Counted from the stretch's first letter, positions 8,464 through 15,951 are shown. The stretch is 16,006 bases of DNA from CAZYWA01 sp964650975 [NCBI: uncultured bacterium] (GCA_964650975.1 CAZYWA010000142.1:1-16006), one strand, 5' to 3'. Program-made: numbers and translations. The notes: generated from the sequence alone by a model not told the origin.

Positions 8464-9477
8464 TCATTGGCCTTCGCGGCTCGGAATCACGGTCGGCAAG
8501 GATCGAGTAAAGGACCCAGAGCCATCGAGAAGCTGGCTCTCCGGGCCCGAATCGCCGCAGGTCAGGTTGAAGCCCGACCACCACGAGCCGTCACACGGGA
8601 CCGTGCAGGTGGTGCAATCTTGGTTGTGGTCCAAGCTCACACCCCAATGCACCTCAGCGTGGTTCTCGAGCCCAGCCCCGTACACGAGCGAGTTGCCCGG
8701 TAGGCAACTCAACTCGAAGGGCCCCTGTTGGGTACCGTCGCTCGAGAGGTTCCAGTACGTGTTTGCGCCGGTGCCGGGTGGAGCCCAGTAGCAACCGGTG
8801 TAATTTCCTTGGGGATCGATCTCGAAGAATCGCAGCAACGTATCGTCTCGATCGCCGCATCCGGTGCTCCACGGGCCCCAGATCACATCGCCGGACGCGC
8901 AGCCGGGATCGCAGCTGCTGGCGCAGTTGCCGGTGGCTGCTTTTGCGGGTCCCAGTGCGCCGATCGTCGTCGGGGTCGTGGTCGGCATGGTCGTGGGAGA
9001 GGTCGTGGTGCTCGTCGGGATCGTCGTCGGCGCGGTAGTCGCGATCGTCGAGGTGGTGGTCCGTGCCGTTGTCGTCGTCGTGGTGCTCGTGGTCGGACCG
9101 GTCGTGGTCGTCGTCGGACCGGTGGTTGTCGTGGTCGTCGGGCCAGTTGTGGGTGACGTCGTCGTCGTGGGTGAAGTCGTCGGTGTCGTCGTGGGAGAGA
9201 TCGTCGTCGTGGGCCCCGTCGTGGGTCTCGTCGTTGGCGTCGTGGTTCGGGCGGTGGTGGTTCCGGTCGTCGGAATCGTGCTCGGCTCTATGGACGTCGT
9301 GCCGCCGACCGTGGTGGGCGTGGAGGTGGGATTGGGGTGATTGACGTTGCCGCAACCTGCCGTTTGATTCAGGGTCAAGGTGGCGAAAATCACCAGGAAC
9401 CGTACGGAGACCCGATTGCCGTGACCGTCACGAGACCGGGGCGCTAGGGGGGTACGATCATGAGTAGGCGCTTCCAT
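8464..9477 (-). CDS. Thr/Pro-rich, Cys-rich secreted protein, possible lipoprotein
   Basis: I do not recognise the family. The predicted product has 337 residues from the ATG at 9477, which has GAGGGTGG a few bases upstream; the frame is open further 5' but that part looks non-coding. After a basic start, residues 25-41 are hydrophobic and end in QTAGC (Cys42). This resembles a lipobox but has Thr instead of Leu at -3, so lipidation is possible rather than certain. Residues 50-172 are almost only Thr, Pro, Ser and Gly (PTT, TTT, GPTT units), a mucin-like extended linker. Residues 183-337 form a compact domain with ten Cys, WGPWSTGCGDRDDTLLRFFE and a final Trp/Cys-rich part, suggesting a disulfide-bonded extracellular head. 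It lies 72 bases upstream of the carbamoyltransferase in the same direction. The domain might bind carbohydrate or protein, but nothing visible shows this. Confidence 0.8.
   Translation of the reverse strand: MEAPTHDRTPLAPRSRDGHGNRVSVRFLVIFATLTLNQTAGCGNVNHPNPTSTPTTVGGTTSIEPSTIPTTGTTTARTTTPTTRPTTGPTTTISPTTTPTTSPTTTTSPTTGPTTTTTTGPTTTTTGPTTSTTTTTTARTTTSTIATTAPTTIPTSTTTSPTTMPTTTPTTIGALGPAKAATGNCASSCDPGCASGDVIWGPWSTGCGDRDDTLLRFFEIDPQGNYTGCYWAPPGTGANTYWNLSSDGTQQGPFELSCLPGNSLVYGAGLENHAEVHWGVSLDHNQDCTTCTVPCDGSWWSGFNLTCGDSGPESQLLDGSGSFTRSLPTVIPSREGQ
8962..9330. repeat. Low-complexity Thr/Pro coding repeat
   Basis: This stretch encodes residues 50-172 of the Thr/Pro-rich protein. On the plus strand it reads as GTCGTCGTCGTGGT-type triplet-rich DNA. 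The units are irregular (TTPTT, GPTTT, SPTT), with no perfect long unit, so it is compositional repetition rather than a tandem array. Confidence 0.9.
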
Positions 9478-9887
9478 TTTCCACCCTCGCTCGTGGGTTT
9501 TGAGTGAGCGCACGCAAGTGCAAGAGGCTAGCCAGCTACGGTTCGCAGGCATGAATGGTGCAAATCCACCATCGGCGGTGGACTGACAAGACCGGTTCAG
9601 GATCGAACCGCAGAGCTCACGGCGCGAGCGGATGGCGCTGATTCTGGCGGCGCCGAGGACTTCGACGGCTCGGATTGGCCTCCGGACCGCGACCTCCCGC
9701 GGGACGTATTCAGTGGTACACGAATCGCAGGACCGCGCTGGGTGCAGGGTCATCCGGCTCGATTTCTTCAATCGCTGCGCACTTCGATTCCACGTGCCGA
9801 TCCGGGCCGAGCAAACGGCGGTGCTCCATTTTGTACGAACTTCAACGCGCATCCGTGCAGCGCGGAGCGAACCACGGGGGATCCGCC
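9478..9887. other. 410-bp divergent intergenic region
   Basis: This region lies between the start of the Thr/Pro-rich protein gene (minus) and the start of the PilT-like gene (plus), so it must hold promoters for both. I see a small hairpin, TCCACC (9565-9570) and GGTGGA (9577-9582), and AG-rich pieces, but no convincing -35/-10 boxes, sigma-54 site, riboswitch or RNA gene. Open frames across it are Arg/Ser-rich and do not look like protein. Confidence 0.5.
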
Positions 9888-10961
9888 ATGGGCGACTTCT
9901 GGTTCGACCGGCTGCTCGTCGCTGCGGTGAAGAAGAGCGCCAGCGACATCCATTTGCGGGTCGCCTCGCCGCCGGCGCTGCGGATCGACGGGCAGCTCTT
10001 CGCGGTTCGGCTCCCGGCGCTCGAGGCCGAGGACCTCGACGAGATCGTCGCGCAGCTCATTCCCGACGGTGAGGTGCGCAATCAGATCGGTCACCCGCGT
10101 GACGTCGACCTTTCGTATCGCGTGGAGGGCCTGGGCCGATTCCGCGTCAACGTGTTTCGATCCGGCCATCATTTCGCGCTCGTGTTGCGCGTCATCCCCG
10201 CCGTGATCCCGACGCTGGAAAGCCTCGGGCTCCCTTCGGTGATGGCGACGGTCTGTGCCGAGCCCCACGGCTTGGTGCTGGTCACGGGCGCGACCGGATC
10301 CGGAAAGACCACGACGCTCGCGGCGATGGTCGATCACGTCAACGCCGGCCGGCGCGGGCACATCATCACCATCGAGGATCCGATCGAGTACGTGCACGAG
10401 GACAAGATGGCGACCGTCACGCAGCGCGAGATCGGCACCGACGCCGACGACTTCGCCAACGCGCTGCGCGGCGCGCTCAGGCAGGATCCGGACGTCATCC
10501 TGGTGGGGGAGATGCGCGATCTCGAGACCATGGAGGTCGCGCTCAAGGCCGCGGAAACCGGGCATCTGGTGCTCTCGACGCTTCACACCGCCGACGCGGC
10601 CTCGACGATCGCGCGGGTCATCGGTGTCTATCCACCTGACACCCACCACGCGTTGCGCGCGCGGCTCGCGGCCACCTTGCGAGCCGTCGTCTGTCAGCGG
10701 TTGCTGATCCGCAAGGACGGCAAAGGGCGCATCCTCGCGACCGAGATCCTGGTGGTCACCGATGCGATCCGGGATTTCGTCCGCGACGACCGGCTCGACG
10801 AGATCCCGGACTATCTCGCCAAGCAGCGCGACGCGTACGGCACGCAGAGCTTCGACCAGCACCTGGCGGAGATGGTCGAGCAGGATCTGGTGACACTGGA
10901 CGTCGCACGCGCGGCGTCGACCCGCCCCAACGACTTCATGCGCTCCATGCTTCTCGAATGA
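9888..10961 (+). CDS. pilT: PilT/PilU-type twitching motility retraction ATPase
   Basis: The predicted product has 357 residues, close to the usual length, and belongs to the hexameric cytoplasmic ATPases that drive type IV pilus retraction. The start MGDFWFDRLL is chosen because the conserved N-terminal region SASDIHLRVASPPALRIDG (17-35) follows directly; an open extension upstream to 9675 is not protein-like. Motifs: Walker A GATGSGKT (134-141), Asp box TIEDPIEYVH (161-170), Walker B DVILVGEMRD (202-211) and His box HLVLSTLHT (226-234). The C-terminal TDAIRDFVRD (291-300) corresponds to the AIRNLIR region needed for retraction but is variant, and the tail TQSFDQHLAEMVEQ and final STRPNDF are also close to PilU. 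PilT versus PilU cannot be settled here. No other pilus gene is seen in the window. Its stop overlaps the ATG of the next gene. Confidence 0.95.
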   Translation: MGDFWFDRLLVAAVKKSASDIHLRVASPPALRIDGQLFAVRLPALEAEDLDEIVAQLIPDGEVRNQIGHPRDVDLSYRVEGLGRFRVNVFRSGHHFALVLRVIPAVIPTLESLGLPSVMATVCAEPHGLVLVTGATGSGKTTTLAAMVDHVNAGRRGHIITIEDPIEYVHEDKMATVTQREIGTDADDFANALRGALRQDPDVILVGEMRDLETMEVALKAAETGHLVLSTLHTADAASTIARVIGVYPPDTHHALRARLAATLRAVVCQRLLIRKDGKGRILATEILVVTDAIRDFVRDDRLDEIPDYLAKQRDAYGTQSFDQHLAEMVEQDLVTLDVARAASTRPNDFMRSMLLE

Positions 10962-11503
10962 CGGGACCTGCCATGACGCGTCGAGATCCGCTCGGGCCGG
11001 CCGTGATGCTGGCGATCCTGGCCGCGGTCTTCTACGTGATCGCGTGGGATCCCGAACGTTTCGTGCGGAACTATGCGCGGCTCGAGTCGTTCGGGGCCGG
11101 CTTCGGCATCGCTTACGCGGTGTTGCTGCTGCTCTCCATCGCCACGGGTCTCGCCGTGGTGCTCGCTCTGGCGAAGCAGATCTGGGTCGGCGCGGGATCC
11201 GATGGCAGCGTGCATCGAACCGTGGATCGGGGCGACACCGCGTCGGCGGACCTCGCGCCCACATGGCCGAAGTTCGAAGCGGCTCCGCCGCACGGCGAGC
11301 CGCTCCGGCGCGACGACCCGCGCCGCGAGCCAGGTCTCGCACCGCGCTCCACTTCTTCGACCGCTCTCAGCGCGAGGCGGCGGAACGGCGAAGAAGCGCC
11401 CGCCCTACAGGAGTCGACGCGGCTGTTGTCGCAACAAGACCTCGAAGCGTCGATCCAAGCTTCGCTCGAGCAGCTGGGGCCGAAGCCGCGCAAGGATCGC
11501 TGA
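10958..11503 (+). CDS. Two-helix membrane protein coupled to the PilT-like ATPase
   Basis: I do not recognise this protein of 181 residues. Its ATG at 10958 overlaps the TGA of the ATPase gene (ATGA), the usual sign of translational coupling; an ATG at 10973 is the alternative. Two hydrophobic helices are seen at about residues 14-29 and 47-73, separated by a short charged loop (WDPERFVRNYARLESFG). The rest, about 75-181, is soluble, rich in Arg, Pro, Ser and Asp, probably disordered, and ends with a short amphipathic helix, LLSQQDLEASIQASLEQLG. The coupling suggests a role linked to pilus retraction or its regulation at the inner membrane, but this is only inference from position. Confidence 0.75.
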   Translation: MTGPAMTRRDPLGPAVMLAILAAVFYVIAWDPERFVRNYARLESFGAGFGIAYAVLLLLSIATGLAVVLALAKQIWVGAGSDGSVHRTVDRGDTASADLAPTWPKFEAAPPHGEPLRRDDPRREPGLAPRSTSSTALSARRRNGEEAPALQESTRLLSQQDLEASIQASLEQLGPKPRKDR

Positions 11504-11573
11504 GCGCTCCACAGCGATGGCAACGCCGCCCGCTGGCGCGCGGCCGAGGTCGGTGTAGGCTTCGTGCCTTCCC

Positions 11574-12797
11574 GTGCTCCTCGATCTCTCGCCGCTCCGC
11601 CGGCATCGCGACTTCCGGTTTCTCTTCGCCGGCCAGATGGTGAGCGCCGTCGGCAGCCTTCTCACGTTCGTGGCGTTGCCGGTGCAGATCTACGATCTCA
11701 CCAAGTCGTCGGCGATGGTGGGCTTGCTCGGCACGGTGCAGCTCGTGCCGCTGGCGCTCACCGTGCTGTGGGGTGGTGCGCTGGCGGACGCGATCGACCG
11801 GCGGCGGCTACTGCTCGGCGCGGAAGCGCTGCTGCTGCTCGGCTCGGCGGCGCTCGCCGTGAACGCGATGTTGCCGAGCCCGAGCGTCGGACTGCTCTTT
11901 GCGGCGGCGGCGTTCATGTCGGCGGTGACCGGCGTTCACACACCGGCGCTGCAGGCGCTGACGCCCAGGCTCGTGACCGTGGAGGAGCTGCCCGCGGTCT
12001 CCGCGCTGAGCTCGCTGCGCGGCACGACGGCGGCCATCGCGGGACCGGCGCTCGCCGGTGTGTGCATCGCGGCGCTCGGGCTGCCGCGCACGTTCGCGAT
12101 CGACGCGGCGACCTTCGGTCTTTCGCTCTTGGCGCTCTCCGCGATCCGCTCGATGCCGCCAGCCGAGGACGCACCGCCGCCCGGACTCTCGAGCATTCGC
12201 GAAGGGCTCGCCTACGCGGTGAGCCGGCCCGAGCTGATCGGCACCTACGTCGTCGACATCGTGGCGATGACCTTCGCGATGCCCATGGCGGTCTTCCCCG
12301 AGCTGGCGTCGCAGTGGGGCGGCTCTCACCAAGCCGGCTATCTCTACGCCGCCGTCAGCGCGGGAGCGTTCGCGGTCACGGTGGTGAGCGGCTGGACCAA
12401 GCAGGTGAAGCGCCACGGCGCCGCGGTGATGATCGCGGCCACGCTCTGGGGTGTGGCGATCGCGTTGCTCGGCCACGCGACCACGATGCCGGCCGCCATC
12501 GCCTGCCTGGTGCTCGCCGGCGCCGCCGACATGGTGAGCGGGCTCTTCCGGCTCACCATCTGGAACGAGACGATCCCCTCGCGGATCCGCGGGCGCATGG
12601 CGGGGATCGAGCAGCTCTCGTACATGACCGGCCCGCTGCTCGGAAACGCGCGCGCGGGCTTCATGGCGGAGCGCTTCGGCCTCGCGCGCTCGATCACCTG
12701 GGGCGGGCTCGCGTGCGTGGTGGGCGTCGCGGCGTGCCTGCCGATCCTGCCGGCTTTCTGGCGCTATCGAGAGCCGGTGGCCGAGGGTGTCGTCTGA
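11574..12797 (+). CDS. MFS transporter, EntS-like exporter family
   Basis: This inner-membrane secondary transporter has 407 residues, normal for the major facilitator superfamily, with about ten to twelve hydrophobic segments. The opening LSPLRRHRDFRFLFAGQMVSAVG is typical of the MFS_3/EntS group of proton-driven exporters. The loop between helices 2 and 3 has the superfamily motif GGALADAIDRRRLLL. The central loop (about 186-210) is charged, and the second half has FRLTIWNETIPSRIRGRMAG, the equivalent of the conserved loop with an IP.RGR element in this subgroup. The start is the GTG at 11574, immediately before the conserved LSPLRRHRDFR; no clear ribosome-binding site is visible. It starts 70 bases after the small membrane protein gene. 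Substrate unknown; siderophores and macrolides are common in the family. Confidence 0.9.
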   Translation: MLLDLSPLRRHRDFRFLFAGQMVSAVGSLLTFVALPVQIYDLTKSSAMVGLLGTVQLVPLALTVLWGGALADAIDRRRLLLGAEALLLLGSAALAVNAMLPSPSVGLLFAAAAFMSAVTGVHTPALQALTPRLVTVEELPAVSALSSLRGTTAAIAGPALAGVCIAALGLPRTFAIDAATFGLSLLALSAIRSMPPAEDAPPPGLSSIREGLAYAVSRPELIGTYVVDIVAMTFAMPMAVFPELASQWGGSHQAGYLYAAVSAGAFAVTVVSGWTKQVKRHGAAVMIAATLWGVAIALLGHATTMPAAIACLVLAGAADMVSGLFRLTIWNETIPSRIRGRMAGIEQLSYMTGPLLGNARAGFMAERFGLARSITWGGLACVVGVAACLPILPAFWRYREPVAEGVV

Positions 12798-12856
12798 GCC
12801 GGGCGGCGCGGGATCGCGTGGGTTTCGCGGCTGCTTTCGTCGAAGCGACGTCGTCC

Positions 12857-12875
12857 GGAGGGATCGCAGCCCTCC
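12857..12875. other. Hairpin between MFS and amidohydrolase genes
   Basis: GGAGGG (12857-12862) pairs with CCCTCC (12870-12875) around a 7-base loop in the 127-bp gap. There is no T-run, so termination is possible but not demonstrated. The gap otherwise shows no strong promoter or ribosome-binding site for the amidohydrolase. Confidence 0.3.
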
Positions 12876-12924
12876 CGACCAGCGGAGTGTACGATCGTGC
12901 GCGACCGGAGCGCGTAGTCACGTC

Positions 12925-14324
12925 ATGAAGACCACGATTCTCGCGGACTGCGTGTTCGATGGAGAGAGTTTTCTCGATGGCACGCACGTGCTCGTCTTCG
13001 GTGTGGCCGGGATCGAGCGTCTCGAACGAGTGAGCGCGGGCGAGGCCGCTCGCCACCTGACGGGCGGCGCCGCGGGAGGCACGCGGATCGACGTCCGTGG
13101 CCGCGTGCTCATGCCGGGCCTGATCAACACCCACGCACACACCGTGCGCGGCGGCGCCTTCGAGGCCGACGAGCCGCCCGCGCCGGTGCAGGCGATCCGG
13201 AATTTCCACGAGAGCTTGCGAGCCGGCGTCACGACCATGGCCGACATGGGCGCGACGGCGCCGGTCATGGCTGCGGTTCGCGCGCACATCGCGCGCCATC
13301 CGACCGCGGGCCCGTCGATCCTCGCGGCGGGCCCGATCGTGACGGCGCCCGGCGGTTATCCGCTCGACTGGCTGCCGCCGCTGCTCGCGCGAGCGGGTGT
13401 GGCGCTGGCCTGCGACACAAAGCGCGATGCGGCGCGCGCCGTCGAGCGGGTCGCTCGCGGGGGCATGGATCACGTGAAGATCGCCGTGATGCACCAGACC
13501 TACGCCGAGCAGCCGCTGCCCGCGGTGAAGCCCGAGGTGGTGCGCGCCGTGGTCGCGGAAGCGCATCGCCACGGACTCAGGGTGCTCGCGCACGCGCATT
13601 CGGCGGTCGACTACCGCGTGGCGGTCGACGGCGGCGTCGACGCGCTCATGCACTCGTGCTTCGACCCGCCCCCGAGCTGGTGCGGCGCATCGCCGACGCG
13701 GGTATCCACGTGTGCCCCACGCTCTGGGTGTTCGACTCGGCGTGCCACGACCACGAGCGCCATCACCATCGCGATCCCGCGCTGCTCGCCGCCGTCGAGG
13801 AGCCGATCCGCAGATCGTGGCGCGCCTTCGCCGAAGCCTTCGCGGCATCGGGCGACGTGGTGCCGCCGGGAATCGCGGGCGGGCTCTCGAAGCAGCGCGG
13901 CCTCGAGGCGGTGCGGAACGCCGTGGCCAACCTCAAGCTGCTCGCGGCAGCGGGCGTGCCGATCGCGTTCGGCAACGACGCGAACTACGGCTTCAGCGTG
14001 CTGTCGCGCCCGATGGACGAGCTGCGCACGATGCACCGCGCCGGTCTCGATGCACTCGCGTGCATGCGCGCCGCGACCGGCTCGGCGGCGACGCTGCTCG
14101 GCCGCACCGACCGCGGCGTTCTCGCGCCAGGGCGCCGTGCAGATTTGCTGGTGCTCGACGGCGATCCGCGCACCGACTTCGAAGCGCTGGGCCGTCCCCA
14201 AGCCATCTGGGCGAACGGCCGAGCGGTGCTGACTCCACCGTCGCGCTGGCGCCTCGGCGCCGCCCTCGCTCGCGGCTACGCCGCGACCATCGCCGACAGC
14301 CTCACGCGCATCGCGGCCACGTAG
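12925..14324 (+). pseudogene. Metal-dependent amidohydrolase with one frameshift
   Basis: The two frames together give about 466 residues, a full-length amidohydrolase-superfamily enzyme (imidazolonepropionase or dihydroorotase-like cyclic amidohydrolase group) that would hydrolyse a C-N bond with bound metal. Part 1 (frame of 12925, start MKTTILADCVFDGESF) has the strand-1 motif NTHAHT (H70, H72), the likely carboxylated Lys in MDHVKIAVMH (K185), and LAHAHS (H223) and LMHSCF (H243). Part 2 (frame of 13656, usable from 13674 on) continues with ELVRRIADAGIHVCPTLWVF, then FGNDANYG with the late Asp, and APGRRADLLVLDGDP near the end. The switch occurs in CCCGCCCCCGAGC at about 13665-13677, where one base is missing for continuity. 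Both halves fit together without gap or overlap, so a recent frameshift or a base-calling error in a C-run is likely. Exact substrate unknown. Confidence 0.85.
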
Positions 14325-14573
14325 TGGCCTTCCGGTCCAGTACGGATCTTCGTTCGTCCCGCTCGTGTCGTAAACGCCTCGTGGCGCCGCGCATCCGCCC
14401 GCCGTGACACACTCCGCGTACGGTCCACCGTGCCGGCACGTACACCATCTCGGGGTCGCATGTCACAACCGGCCCCCTCGTCGTCCACGCGCAGGTATCC
14501 GCCCGATTCGAGTCGGGTGACACGTCGGCGTGGTCCAAGATCGCTCAGCGGTCGTCAACGAAGGGAGGCACCT
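14325..14573. other. Intergenic region upstream of the repeat protein gene
   Basis: These 249 bp separate the amidohydrolase stop from the GTG start of the repeat protein. The frame that runs into the repeat protein is open from 14430 but is Arg/Ser/Pro-rich and not protein-like before 14574. Any promoter for the repeat protein should be here, but I cannot point to convincing boxes. Confidence 0.5.
14562..14568 (+). promoter_or_regulatory. Ribosome-binding site fixing the GTG start
   Basis: AGGGAGG lies five bases before the GTG at 14574, followed directly by a signal-peptide coding stretch. This decides the start over upstream in-frame candidates such as ATG 14460. Confidence 0.8.
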
Positions 14574-15425
14574 GTGGTCAACCTGCGTTCGGTGTTCATG
14601 GTCAGCGCGTCCCTTCTCGTTCCCGCCGTCGTCCACGCCGACTGCCAGATGGTCATGCCGGGCCAGCCCGGCGGAAAGCCGAACACGATCATCTTCCAGG
14701 GGTGCAACATCGAGATCAATAACGGCGCGGGATCGACGTCGACGATCAACGGGCTCGGGAATTTGGTCATCGGCTACAACGAGCCGCGGCCGGACACGAC
14801 ACCGACCGATCGAGCGGGATCACATAACCTGATCGTCGGTGTCCGGCATCACTATCCGTCCTATGCGGGCGTGGCGTTCGGGCGGCAGAACACGGTGAGT
14901 GGACCCTATGCGACCGTCACCGGAGGTGGCCAAAATGTGGCGAGCGGAAACCGAGCAGCGGTAGGTGGCGGACAGAAAAATGAATCGAGCAACGACTACG
15001 CATCAGTGTGTGGAGGCAGCGGCAACAAGGCCAGTGGTACCTATGCTGCCGTAAGTGGCGGCAATCTTGGAACGGCAAGTGGGGAAAGTTCGGCGGTTGT
15101 GGGGGGCATTCAAAATACTGCAAGCGGTGTGGGCGCGTCGGTCACGGGGGGCAATCTGAATAGCGCGCGTGGCAGCGCCGCGTCGGTGAGTGGTGGTCTC
15201 GCAAATACCGCGCGTACACTCGTTGATTCCGTGAGCGGTGGATATGTCAATGTTGCAAGTGGTGGCAATGCGTGGGTGGGTGGGGGCACCTTCAACTTCG
15301 CCGATGGTGAGGGCTCAACGGTGAGCGGCGGATCGCATAATCATGCATCCGGAGGGGGCGCGACAGTTTCCGGTGGCGGGTTTAATCAGGCATTCACCGA
15401 TATTTCCTCTATTTCTGGCGGATGA
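14574..15425 (+). CDS. Secreted 15-residue-repeat protein (YadA-head/Hep_Hag-like), truncated by in-frame TGA
   Basis: The predicted product has 283 residues to the TGA at 15423-15425. GTG 14574 is preceded by AGGGAGG. Residues 1-22 form a signal peptide (VNLRSVFMVSASLLVPAVVHA, cleavage before DCQ). Residues about 23-100 are a small N-terminal region with ASTSTINGLGNLVIG-like polar strands. From codon 14874 the protein is a run of 15-residue units with consensus SGGxxNxASGxxASV, like the heads of trimeric autotransporters, which form a left-handed beta-roll. No autotransporter membrane anchor is present, so it would be released or held by other means. The stop falls at position 4 of a unit and repeats resume directly after it, so the annotated end is probably not the ancestral end. 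Codon use here is less GC-rich than the neighbours (many AAT, GCA, AGT), hinting at transfer. Confidence 0.8.
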   Translation: MVNLRSVFMVSASLLVPAVVHADCQMVMPGQPGGKPNTIIFQGCNIEINNGAGSTSTINGLGNLVIGYNEPRPDTTPTDRAGSHNLIVGVRHHYPSYAGVAFGRQNTVSGPYATVTGGGQNVASGNRAAVGGGQKNESSNDYASVCGGSGNKASGTYAAVSGGNLGTASGESSAVVGGIQNTASGVGASVTGGNLNSARGSAASVSGGLANTARTLVDSVSGGYVNVASGGNAWVGGGTFNFADGEGSTVSGGSHNHASGGGATVSGGGFNQAFTDISSISGG

Positions 15426-15632
15426 GGAAATGTCACGGGCGACTTCCCGCCGTTAGTCGTCGGAACGCAGGCCTGTTGCGGCAATGGAGCATCTGTAAGC
15501 GGCGGATACCAGAACACAGCTGATGGGTTCGCTTCGTCTGTAAGCGGTGGAGATCAGAATGAATCTAGTGGAGACAGATCTTCGGTGAGCGGCGGTGGAG
15601 CTGTTGCGGCGACGCAGTTGGAATCCTGGGCC
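14874..15632 (+). repeat. Degenerate 45-bp tandem coding repeats (15-residue units)
   Basis: Twelve consecutive 15-residue units start at 14874, 14919, 14964, 15009, 15054, 15099, 15144, 15189, 15234, 15279, 15324 and 15369. Then one interrupted unit starts at 15414 with a 13-residue degenerate insertion after it, and three more units start at 15498, 15543 and 15588. DNA identity between units is low; conservation is at the protein level (GG, N, ASG, V). The constant register shows one continuous ancestral frame. Confidence 0.85.
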
Positions 15633-15656
15633 GCCGGGACGGTGCATTCTCCGTAG
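15426..15656 (+). pseudogene. In-frame continuation of the repeat protein after the TGA
   Basis: Reading on without a frame change gives 76 residues before TAG at 15654-15656: GNVTGDFPPLVV, then SGGYQNTADGFASSV, SGGDQNESSGDRSSV and SGGGAVAATQLESWAAGTVHSP. The first two full units fit the consensus exactly, and the end LESWAAGTV resembles the W-x-AG end seen in proteins of this repeat type, so this looks like the true C-terminus. There is no start codon with ribosome-binding site of its own. Either TGA is a nonsense mutation or sequence error (for example of GGA), or it is read through. Confidence 0.75.
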
Positions 15657-15951
15657 AACCGGGGAGCCAGCCGGCTTCTGCGGGGTGCCGTTCGATCAAG
15701 GTCGGACGGTCGGACGGTTGGTTCCGCACGGTCGTGCGCCGTTCATGCTCTCGATAGCGCCTGACCCTCAGAGGTTCATCGCCCCGAATGGCATGAGGCG
15801 CGCACGGGACAGACGCCCGTGAAGGCGCGCGTCCGAGCGGGATCCACCCGCGCACTGCGAGAACCCACCACACCGGATGCCGGACTAGCGCTCGATTCGT
15901 CGGAAGGACCGGAACTGTAGTAGCCCGTGCTGTGGTTCGTTCCTGGTCGGT
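15657..15951. other. Intergenic region without recognisable gene
   Basis: This stretch lies after the ancestral end of the repeat protein. It contains a perfect 8-base direct duplication GTCGGACG (15701-15716) and a hairpin CACGGG (15803-15808) / CCCGTG (15816-15821) flanked by GCGC segments that can extend the stem. No T-run follows. Short open frames here are Arg/Pro/Ser-rich and do not look like protein. Confidence 0.5.

Noticed and set aside
8864-9340. Plus-strand Val/Gly-rich frame across the Thr/Pro region, looking like a hydrophobic protein
   Set aside because: It is the complement of Thr (ACG/ACC) codons giving Val/Gly; no independent start signal and the opposite strand has a better supported gene.
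9500-9600. Possible c-di-GMP (GEMM) riboswitch upstream of the pilus ATPase
   Set aside because: Fragments such as CACGCA and GTGCAA appear, but the conserved core pairing and the tetraloop-receptor pieces could not be placed.
9768-11342. Minus-strand open frame of 524 codons opposite the PilT-like gene
   Set aside because: Arg-rich, no motif; the opposite strand has intact Walker A, Walker B and His boxes.
12694-13848. Minus-strand open frame of 384 codons opposite the amidohydrolase
   Set aside because: Arg/His-rich shadow with no motif; the plus strand has the ordered amidohydrolase metal motifs.
15423-15425. TGA as a selenocysteine codon
   Set aside because: The position in the repeat is a variable surface residue (G, S, N, Y, L) and not Cys, and no selenoprotein-type context or obvious hairpin follows.
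14874-15632. Regular 45-bp spacing as a possible CRISPR array
   Set aside because: Units are degenerate at DNA level, contiguous without unique spacers, and conserved as protein in one frame.
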